Shown piece by piece: positions 7,217-13,247 of a DNA stretch of 22,618 nucleotides. A program made the position numbers and the translations under genes. This DNA is from DATJLQ01 sp035509415 (lineage in GTDB: Bacteria; Pseudomonadota; Alphaproteobacteria; JACZXZ01). The notes beneath the pieces were generated by a model. It saw only the letters and a program-made list of their open reading frames with translations. It searched no databases and had not been told where the DNA came from. The DNA lies in the NCBI GenBank assembly GCA_035509415.1, contig DATJLQ010000015.1, positions 1-22,618 on the forward strand, given 5' to 3'. How positions within the stretch are numbered: position 1 is the stretch's first letter; every line of letters starts with the position of its first letter.

Positions 7217-8295
7217 GCGACGCCGAGCCTCTTCTGCAGAACCGAGGAGGACGTCGTGTATTGGAACACGAGCTTCTTGTCCGGCCGCGCGTAGCGGAAC
7301 GCCTGCTGCGCCATGAGAGCCGCCTCGTGGAAGCCCGAGAGGATCAGCTTGAGTTTGCCCGGATAGGTGCAGATGTCGCCGATCGCGAAGATGCCCTTGA
7401 CGTCGGTCTCGAAGGTGGCGGTGTCGACCGGGATCCGGTTCTCGTGGAGACCGAGGCCGAAATCCGCGATCGGGCCGAGCTTGGTGGTGAGGCCGTAGAA
7501 GGCGAGCAGCGCCTCGGCCTCGAGAACGGCTTCCGCGCCGTCCTCGCGCCTCAGAAGTGCCGCCTCGAGCCGGCCGTCCGCGCCGCTGAGGCCTGCGAGC
7601 TGGCCGATCTCGAGCCCGATGCGTCCGGCCTCCACCAGCTCGAACACCCGGCGCACCGTGTCGGGGGCCGCGCGAAACTCCGGCCGGCGGTGGACCAGAG
7701 TGACGCGGCCGGCCACGGGCTCGAGATTGAGCGCCCAATCGAGCGCCGAATCGCCGCCACCGCAGATCACCAGCTGCTTGCCGCGGAAGCGCGCCATCTC
7801 GCGCACGGCGTAGAACACCGAGATTCCCTCGTAATCTTCGATCCCCTTGATCGGCGGCCGCTTGGGCGTGAAGCTGCCGCTGCCCGCCGCGATCACGATC
7901 GCGGCCGCGTCGATCACCGTGCCCGCGTCGGTCGCGACACGCCAGCCGCCGTCCGGCAGCCGGGTCACGGACTGGGCGATCTCGCCGAGATGAAATTGGG
8001 GCGCGAAGGGACGCGCCTGCTCGAGCAGCCGCTCGGTCAGCTCGCGCCCGGTGCAGACCGGCACCGCCGCGATGTCGTAGATCGGCTTCTCCGGATAGAA
8101 CTCGGCGCACTGGCCGCCGGGCTTGTCGAGGATGTCGATCAAACGGCACTCGAGGCCGGCGAGGCCGAGCTCGAACACCGCGAACAGGCCGACCGGGCCG
8201 GCGCCGACGATGACGGCGTCGGTGCGCAGCGCCGCAGCCCCCGCCGACCGTCCGCCCGCTGGCCCGCTCATCGCCCCCGCCTGCCGGTCGATCAT
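7213..8295 (-). CDS. Ferredoxin-NADP reductase, thioredoxin-reductase-like type
   Basis: A 360-residue flavoprotein that moves electrons from NAD(P)H to ferredoxin. It shows the FAD-binding VGAGPVG (about 30-36), the NAD(P)-binding VICGGGDSALDWALNL and the FAD-contact motif FAIGDICTYPGKLKL. It lacks the CxxC redox pair of true thioredoxin reductases, as expected of the YumC-type FNR group. The C-terminal extension FQYTTSSSVLQKRLGV is typical of that group. First gene of its operon. A tetR-type operator lies 62-82 bases upstream of its start. A GGGGAG ribosome site precedes the ATG at 8295; an internal ATG at 8271 is an alternative. Confidence 0.93.
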   Translation of the reverse strand: MIDRQAGAMSGPAGGRSAGAAALRTDAVIVGAGPVGLFAVFELGLAGLECRLIDILDKPGGQCAEFYPEKPIYDIAAVPVCTGRELTERLLEQARPFAPQFHLGEIAQSVTRLPDGGWRVATDAGTVIDAAAIVIAAGSGSFTPKRPPIKGIEDYEGISVFYAVREMARFRGKQLVICGGGDSALDWALNLEPVAGRVTLVHRRPEFRAAPDTVRRVFELVEAGRIGLEIGQLAGLSGADGRLEAALLRREDGAEAVLEAEALLAFYGLTTKLGPIADFGLGLHENRIPVDTATFETDVKGIFAIGDICTYPGKLKLILSGFHEAALMAQQAFRYARPDKKLVFQYTTSSSVLQKRLGVA

Positions 8296-8356
8296 GAATC
8301 AGCCGCTCCCCGACGCCGCCAAGGGCGCCCGACCGGCCGAGATTACGGCAATTGAT

Positions 8357-8377
8357 TATGTAAGTAAACACTTAAAT
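8357..8377 (-). promoter_or_regulatory. TetR-type operator in front of the reductase/ferredoxin/Rieske operon
   Basis: On the minus strand the core reads TAAGTGTTTACTTA (8361-8374): perfect 5-bp arms around GTTT. Over 21 bases it matches the site at 9283-9303 at 19 positions and points toward its downstream gene in the same way. An AT-rich CATAAT overlaps its gene-proximal edge (8355-8360) and may be the -10 box, so a bound repressor would block polymerase. Confidence 0.75.
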
Positions 8378-8399
8378 GTTGCGCGGCGCAAACGCGGGC

Positions 8400-9137
8400 T
8401 CAGGCGCGTCGCGGCCCGGTCGCGGTCATGTGATCGAGCACGACCGCCGAAATGTGCTCGAGCCAGCGCGCGCGGCGCTCGGGCTGCATCAGGTCGACGC
8501 CCACGTAGTTCGACAGCGTGTAACGGTTGGAGAGATAGAAATAGCCCAGCGCCGAGATGGTCAGGAAGGTCTCGATCGGGTCGAGGTCGGGCCGGAACAG
8601 ACCCTGGGCGGCGCCCGCGTCCAGTACGCCCTTGATGACCTCGACCTGGGTCGCGGAGAAGGTGCGCGCGACCGCCGAGCGCCTTATGTGGACGGCGCGA
8701 TGAAGGTTCTCGGCGTTCAAGAGCGTGATCATCTCGGGATGGTCGAGATAGTAGTTCCAGGTGAAGGCGACGAGCGCCTTTACCCCGTCGCGCGGGTCCA
8801 TTCCTTCCACATTGAGAGCCCGTTCGGCGCGCGCCATGTGGAGGTAGACGCGCTCGATCGCGACCCGGAACAGGTTCTCCTTGCTGCCGAAATAATAGTA
8901 AAGCGAGCGGTCGTTGGTGCCGGCGCGCCCGCTGATGCGCTCGATCCGCGCCCCGTCGAAGCCGTGACGTGCAAACTCCTCGGTCGCGGCGTCCAGGATT
9001 TTGGCCTGCGTCGCTTCCGGATCGCGCTTGACGGGCGCGCGCTTCGACGGCGCGTGCAAGGTGGCGACGCGCTTGGACGGCGCGCGCAACGCCGGGGCGC
9101 GCCGGCCTCTGGTGGACGTTCCCTTGTCGCGTTTCAT
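8400..9137 (-). CDS. TetR/AcrR-family transcriptional regulator
   Basis: A 245-residue repressor-type protein. The DNA-binding domain lies at about residues 43-90, with KILDAATEEFARHGFDG, then ERISGRAGTNDRSLYYYFGSKENLF, a textbook TetR helix-turn-helix. The C-terminal part is a ligand-binding, dimerising helical domain of TetR_C type (LLNAENLHRAVHIRRS, FLTISALGYFYLSNRYTLS). An unusual basic tail of about 40 residues precedes the HTH and contains a repeated APSKR unit. The gene lies between the reductase/ferredoxin/Rieske operon and the divergent hnr operon. Two near-identical palindromes stand before both operons, making it the obvious local regulator; the inducer is probably nicotinate, 6-hydroxynicotinate or a related ring compound (inference). 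Confidence 0.93.
   Translation of the reverse strand: MKRDKGTSTRGRRAPALRAPSKRVATLHAPSKRAPVKRDPEATQAKILDAATEEFARHGFDGARIERISGRAGTNDRSLYYYFGSKENLFRVAIERVYLHMARAERALNVEGMDPRDGVKALVAFTWNYYLDHPEMITLLNAENLHRAVHIRRSAVARTFSATQVEVIKGVLDAGAAQGLFRPDLDPIETFLTISALGYFYLSNRYTLSNYVGVDLMQPERRARWLEHISAVVLDHMTATGPRRA
9041..9089. repeat. 30-bp-period tandem repeat inside the tetR 5' end
   Basis: Two 19-base units (9041-9059 and 9071-9089) differ at only two positions and are spaced by one 30-base period, encoding successive copies of a 10-residue basic unit containing APSKR. It looks like a recent in-frame duplication that lengthened the N-terminal tail of the TetR protein. Confidence 0.65.
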
Positions 9138-9171
9138 CTTGGCTTTTGGTTGGTTCGAACGGACGCGCGCG

Positions 9172-9199
9172 ATTATAGAGGATCGACCGCGCGAGGCAA
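9172..9199 (-). promoter_or_regulatory. Promoter of the tetR gene
   Basis: On the minus strand TTGCCT (9194-9199) and a perfect TATAAT (9172-9177) are separated by 16 bases, with transcription expected to start near 9165, some 28 bases before the tetR ATG. The box pair closely resembles the tRNA-Gly promoter in this window. No copy of the operator overlaps it. Confidence 0.65.
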
Positions 9200-9245
9200 G
9201 GCGCAGAGCCGCGGCGGCGCAACGGCGCGCCCGCGAGAAAGCATG

Positions 9246-9274
9246 TTGCGCCCCCCGGACGAGTGGGCTAGGAT
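9246..9274 (+). promoter_or_regulatory. Possible promoter of the hnr operon
   Basis: TTGCGC (9246-9251) and TAGGAT (9269-9274) are spaced 17 bases apart. A start near 9281 would place the operator directly at the transcription start. The match to consensus is weak (3 and 4 of 6). Confidence 0.3.
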
Positions 9275-9282
9275 CGGAAACG

Positions 9283-9303
9283 AATTAAGTGTTTGCTTAC
9301 ATA
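9283..9303 (+). promoter_or_regulatory. TetR-type operator in front of the hnr operon
   Basis: The core TAAGTGTTTGCTTA (9286-9299) is the same palindrome as upstream of the ferredoxin reductase gene, with one base changed in one arm; flanks are also conserved (19 of 21 bases overall). It lies 47-67 bases before the hnr start and in the same relative orientation as the other copy. Confidence 0.75.
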
Positions 9304-9349
9304 TCATGACGGTGCCGCGCGCTTCCGGCGGGCGGCGAGGCTGGGGACG

Positions 9350-10867
9350 ATGTCGACGACGCGGGGAGATCCCGAAGCGGTTGCCGCCGTCGAGAGCGGC
9401 GCGCCCGGCGGCCGGGTCGAGAGCGGCAAGATCGCGTGCAATGCCTGCCCGGTGCTGTGCCGAATCTCGGAGGGGCGCACCGGGGCGTGCGACCGTTACG
9501 CCAACGTCGAGGGTACTCTCACGCGCGTCGACCCGCTCGTGCTCGCGGCCGAGGTTGCGCGCGAGGCGGGTCCGCTGGTGCCCTTCGCGGCCGGCAAGGA
9601 ATGGGACGGCAACATCGTCGCCGGCGCCCCGGTGTTCGTCACGGGCGTGGGGGCGGGCACGACCTATCCGGACTACAAGCCGGCCCCGTTCATCGTCTCC
9701 CAGCGCCACGGCGGGGTCGAGACCGTCACCGTCGTGACCGAGGGCATCTTCAGCTACTGCAGCTTCAAGATAAAGATCGACACCGACCGCTACATCGGCC
9801 CGGAATGCGCGCCGGTGCGCTCGGACGGCGAGGTGGTCGGCCACGTCACCACCATGGAATACGGCTCCCAGATGCTCTCGCTGGGCGGGGTGCACCATCT
9901 CACCGGCGGGAGCAAAAAGGAGGGTCGCGTCACGTGCGACCTGATGATGAATCTCGGCAACAAGAAGGCGGTCGAGCTCGCGGTCGAGGGTGGCGCCGCG
10001 CTCACGATTCAGGCCGGCAAACCGCCCATCATCGACGGCGCGCCGGAGCAGCGCATGCGGGTCGGCTGCGGCTCGGCCACCATCGGCATCTTCGCCCAGC
10101 AGTGGTTCGGCAAGGTCGACGAGGTGATCGTGGTGGACGATCACATCACCGGCGTCCTGACCGAGCATCAGGCCGGCCGCTTCCTCGGCATGCGGCCCGG
10201 CGGCATCAACGTCACCGGCCGGCGCTCGACGCCCGGGCGCTATTTTCAGGTCGCAAATCCGGGCTCGGGTTGGGGCGGCACCGACATCAAGGACCCGCTC
10301 AAAGCGATCCTCTCGATCGACCCCGAGACCGCCTGGCCGGGCGAGCGACTGCTGATGGTGTCGACCACCGGCGAGGACTACGCCTATTTCGTGCTCGACC
10401 GGGGCCTGAAGCCGGTGCCGGCGGAGATGCCGGAAGACGTACGCCGCGTGGTCGAGCGCATCGGCGAGAATTGCGAGCCGGCGCTTGCGACCGTGCTGTT
10501 CATGGGCGGTGCCGGGGGCAGCCTGCGCGCGGGTGTCACCGAGAATCCGATCGCGCTCACGCGCTCGATCAAACGGATGCTGGTGAACGTGACCTGCGGC
10601 GGGGCGCCCGCCTATGTGTGGCCCGGCGGCGGAATCATGGTCCTGGTCGATGTCGCGCGCATGCCGGACAATTCCTTCGGCTACGTGCCCACGCCCGCAA
10701 TCGTGGCGCCGATCGAGTTCACCATGAGGCTTGCCGACTACGGCGCGCTCGGCGGTCATCTCGACCGGGTGCGCCCGATCGAGGACGTGATCGCCCATGC
10801 GCGGTACCGCGCGATCGGCTGGAATCCGGAAAATCCGTGGCCGGAGAAGCTGAGCCGCGGAGACTGA
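9350..10867 (+). CDS. hnr: 6-hydroxynicotinate reductase homologue (iron-sulfur flavoprotein)
   Basis: Predicted to reduce 6-hydroxynicotinate to 1,4,5,6-tetrahydro-6-oxonicotinate with ferredoxin electrons, as the Eubacterium barkeri enzyme does. The 505-residue protein starts with a cluster-binding motif: Cys30, Cys33, Cys37 and Cys47 in ACNACPVLCRISEGRTGACDR, enough for a [4Fe-4S] cluster. Other cysteines (137, 153, 196, 240) could serve more clusters; the characterised enzyme has several. A GCGSATIG segment at 239-246 loosely resembles a flavinylation site. The ATG at 9350 is chosen over the upstream TTG at 9293 because the TTG lies inside the operator; a GAGGCTGGGG stretch serves as ribosome site. 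First gene of the operon that also encodes the enamidase homologue, which supports the assignment. The family name is recalled from annotation of similar proteins, so a related N-heterocycle substrate is possible. Confidence 0.8.
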   Translation: MSTTRGDPEAVAAVESGAPGGRVESGKIACNACPVLCRISEGRTGACDRYANVEGTLTRVDPLVLAAEVAREAGPLVPFAAGKEWDGNIVAGAPVFVTGVGAGTTYPDYKPAPFIVSQRHGGVETVTVVTEGIFSYCSFKIKIDTDRYIGPECAPVRSDGEVVGHVTTMEYGSQMLSLGGVHHLTGGSKKEGRVTCDLMMNLGNKKAVELAVEGGAALTIQAGKPPIIDGAPEQRMRVGCGSATIGIFAQQWFGKVDEVIVVDDHITGVLTEHQAGRFLGMRPGGINVTGRRSTPGRYFQVANPGSGWGGTDIKDPLKAILSIDPETAWPGERLLMVSTTGEDYAYFVLDRGLKPVPAEMPEDVRRVVERIGENCEPALATVLFMGGAGGSLRAGVTENPIALTRSIKRMLVNVTCGGAPAYVWPGGGIMVLVDVARMPDNSFGYVPTPAIVAPIEFTMRLADYGALGGHLDRVRPIEDVIAHARYRAIGWNPENPWPEKLSRGD

Positions 10868-10875
10868 GCCGCGGA
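10850..10875. repeat. 12-bp direct repeat spanning the hnr stop codon
   Basis: CTGAGCCGCGGA occurs at 10850-10861 and 10864-10875, two bases apart, with the hnr stop inside the second copy. A weak hairpin (GCCGG/CCGGC, 10877-10893) follows. The remainder of the 87-base gap to the next gene shows only its GGGGGAG ribosome site. Confidence 0.55.
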
Positions 10876-10954
10876 AGCCGGGCCAGGGCCGGCAATGAGG
10901 CAAGGTGACAGGGTATTGGGGGAATTGACGACACCGTAACGACGCCGGGGGAGC

Positions 10955-11836
10955 ATGGCAGCGACGCGCGCGAGGCTCGAAGACAAACGCTGGCACTTTC
11001 AGCACGGACCGATCGACCTGGTGATCGAGCCGTTCGGCACGGAGGCGGCAAGGGCTCGCGTGATCGCGCGCGGCTGGCGCCGGTTCCAGACCGTGCTCGA
11101 CGAGCTGGTCGCGGAGCTGGCATTTTTGCGCGCGCCGGTGCAGGAGGCCGAGGGCGTGACGGGTCCGGTCGCGCGCCGAATGCTGGCGGCCTGTCGGCCC
11201 CACGGGCGAGTCTTCATTACGCCGATGGCGGCGGTCGCAGGGTCCGTCGCCGACGAGATGGTGGCCGCGATGGCGCTCGAGGACGGCGCGCCCGAGGACG
11301 GTCTCGCGCGGCTCTACGTCAATAACGGGGGCGACATCGCCTTCTGGCTCGCACCCGGCGAGCGCATGCGCATCGGCCTGATCGCAAATCCTGAGCACGC
11401 GTCCGCCCTCGACGGCGCGGTCGAGATCGGCCATCACATGCCGGTGCGCGGCGTCGCCACCAGCGGCTGGCGCGGCCGCAGCTTCAGCCTCGGCATCGCC
11501 GACAGCGTTACGGTGCTGGCCGCGAGCGGTGCGTCGGCCGATGCGGCCGCGACCTTGATCGCCAACGAAGTCGATTGCGACCATCCGGCAGTGGTGAAGC
11601 GCCCCGCGAACGAGATCAAGGACGATACCGATTTGGGTGCGCTGCCCGTGACGGTCGCGGTTGGCCCGCTGCCGCGCGCGCTGGTCGACCGAGCGCTCGC
11701 GCGCGGTGTCGCGCGCGCGGAGGCGTTGCGGCGCGAGGGTTTCATCTGGGGCGCGGTGCTGTCGCTTGCCGGCGACTATCGCATCGTCGGCGATGCGGGC
11801 TCGGCGATTCCTGCGTTGCCGATGCGGGTCGCCTAG
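10955..11836 (+). CDS. UPF0280 family protein (ApbE-like fold)
   Basis: A 293-residue cytosolic protein of the UPF0280 family, whose fold belongs with ApbE (FAD:protein FMN transferase). ApbE-like landmarks are AGSVADEM (about 95-102), the glycine motif VNNGGDI (122-128) and the C-terminal ADSVTVLAASGASADAAAT, corresponding to the SVTV...ADA.AT segment of ApbE. No signal peptide or lipobox is present, unlike periplasmic ApbE. It lies immediately after hnr in the same operon. The E. barkeri Hnr is known to carry a covalently bound flavin, so this protein may be the dedicated flavin-attaching enzyme; that is inference. UPF0280 itself has no established function as far as I know. Confidence 0.85.
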   Translation: MAATRARLEDKRWHFQHGPIDLVIEPFGTEAARARVIARGWRRFQTVLDELVAELAFLRAPVQEAEGVTGPVARRMLAACRPHGRVFITPMAAVAGSVADEMVAAMALEDGAPEDGLARLYVNNGGDIAFWLAPGERMRIGLIANPEHASALDGAVEIGHHMPVRGVATSGWRGRSFSLGIADSVTVLAASGASADAAATLIANEVDCDHPAVVKRPANEIKDDTDLGALPVTVAVGPLPRALVDRALARGVARAEALRREGFIWGAVLSLAGDYRIVGDAGSAIPALPMRVA

Positions 11837-11957
11837 TGACACGATCCCCGTGGAACGTTGCGCGCGGGTCGCGGTCGCGGTTCGATCCTATCCTCGGGAG
11901 GCGGAATGCCTCGCGGGGCGGCTTGATGTTTGTCATCGAAAGAAGAAGGAGGCCAAC

Positions 11958-13178
11958 ATGTTTGGACGTCATCTCAGATCTCTGGTTCTCGCGAGCGCGG
12001 TCGCGGCCACGCTCGGATTCGTCGGTCACGCTCGGGCGGATTCGGGCCCGATCAAGATCGGCGACATCAACGTCTATTCCGCCATTCCGCAAGGCACCGA
12101 GCCCTACAAGAAGGGGTGGGAGATGGCGCTCGCCGAGGTCAACGCCGAGGGCGGCGTGCTCGGCCGCAAGGTCGAAGTCTTGAGCCGCGACGACGCGGCC
12201 AAGCCCGACGTCGCGACCCGCATGGCCCAAGAGCTGGTGACCAACGAGAAGGTCGCGATGCTGATGGGCGGCTTCCTTTCCAACGAGGGTCTGGCGATCG
12301 CCGACTTTGCGAACCGCAACAAGGTGTTCTATCTCGCCTCCGAGCCGCTTTCCGACGCGCTCGTATGGGAGAAGGGCAATCCCTATACCTTCCGTCTGCG
12401 TCCCAGCACCTACATGCAGACCAAGATGCTGGTGGACGCGGTCGCGAAGCTCCCGGCCAAGCGCTGGGCAACGGTCGCGCCCAACTACGAGTACGGCCAG
12501 TCCGCGGTGAGCGACTTCCTCGCGGCGCTCAAGGAAAAGCGCCCCGACGCCCAGGTGGTCGAGCAGCAATGGCCCGCCCTCGGCAAGCTCGACGCGGGCG
12601 CGGTCGTGCAGGCGCTCGCGGCGGCGAAGCCGGACGCGATCTTCAACGTGACGTTCGGCGCGGACCTCGCGCGATTCGTGCGCGAGGGCGAGCTGCGCGG
12701 CCTGTTCAAGGGACGCGAGGTCGTGAGCCTGCTCACAGGCGAGCCCGAGTATCTCGATCCCCTGAAGGGCGAGGCGCCCGTCGGCTGGATCGTTACCGGT
12801 TATCCCTGGTACAGCATCAAGGCGCCGGCACACGAGAAGTTCGTCGCCGAGTACCGGAAGCGCTACAACGAGACGCCGCGCATGAGCTCGCTGGTCGGCT
12901 ACATCACGCTCAAGGCGGCGGTTGCGATCATCAAGAAGGCCGGCTCGACCGACACCGCGAAGCTGATCGCGGCGGCCAAGGGGCTGACCTTCGGCTCGCC
13001 GATCGGCGCGATCACGTTCCGCGCGATCGACCATCAGTCCACCATGGGCGCGTGGATCGGCAAGATCGCGCTCAAGGACGGCAGTGGCATCATGGTCGAT
13101 TGGCATTTCGACAACGGCAAGAACTTCCAGCCGACCGATGCGTTCGTGAGGTCAAAGCGTCCGGCCTCGGCCGATTGA
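11958..13178 (+). CDS. ABC transporter periplasmic substrate-binding protein (Leu/Ile/Val-type, type 1 fold)
   Basis: A 406-residue secreted receptor of an ABC importer. The N-terminus is a signal peptide: basic MFGRHLR, a hydrophobic stretch, and a cleavage site after GHARA around residue 27. The mature part begins IKIGDINVYSAIPQGTEPYKKGWEMALAEVNAEGGVLGRKVEV, the classic opening of LivK/AmiC-type binding proteins, and continues with VAMLMGGFLSNEGLAIADFA and a C-terminal lobe. The ATG at 11958 is fixed by a strong AAGAAGGAGG site five bases upstream. It is embedded between hnr/UPF0280 and the permease, so the ligand is more likely nicotinate or a related ring compound than a branched-chain amino acid. 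The 121-base gap before it holds a small GAGGC/GCCTC inverted repeat only. Confidence 0.92.
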   Translation: MFGRHLRSLVLASAVAATLGFVGHARADSGPIKIGDINVYSAIPQGTEPYKKGWEMALAEVNAEGGVLGRKVEVLSRDDAAKPDVATRMAQELVTNEKVAMLMGGFLSNEGLAIADFANRNKVFYLASEPLSDALVWEKGNPYTFRLRPSTYMQTKMLVDAVAKLPAKRWATVAPNYEYGQSAVSDFLAALKEKRPDAQVVEQQWPALGKLDAGAVVQALAAAKPDAIFNVTFGADLARFVREGELRGLFKGREVVSLLTGEPEYLDPLKGEAPVGWIVTGYPWYSIKAPAHEKFVAEYRKRYNETPRMSSLVGYITLKAAVAIIKKAGSTDTAKLIAAAKGLTFGSPIGAITFRAIDHQSTMGAWIGKIALKDGSGIMVDWHFDNGKNFQPTDAFVRSKRPASAD

Positions 13179-13200
13179 CGCCCCTCTGCGCCTGTGGCGA

Positions 13201-13231
13201 CGCGGGATGCAGGCCGATCCTGCATCCCGCG
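13201..13231 (+). promoter_or_regulatory. Strong intra-operon hairpin between binding-protein and permease genes
   Basis: A perfect 13-bp stem (CGCGGGATGCAGG and its complement) with loop CCGAT lies 23 bases after the binding-protein stop and 16 bases before the permease ATG. No U-run follows. In ABC import operons such hairpins commonly protect the binding-protein message from 3' decay and lower permease expression; a partial terminator is also possible. Confidence 0.65.
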
Positions 13232-13247
13232 CTTCCGGGACCCATCG

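Noticed and set aside
9173..11842. 889-codon open frame on the minus strand antisense to hnr and UPF0280
   Set aside because: Composition dominated by Arg, Asp, His and Ala as typical of antisense frames in GC-rich DNA; no motif, and it overlaps the promoter and operator region.
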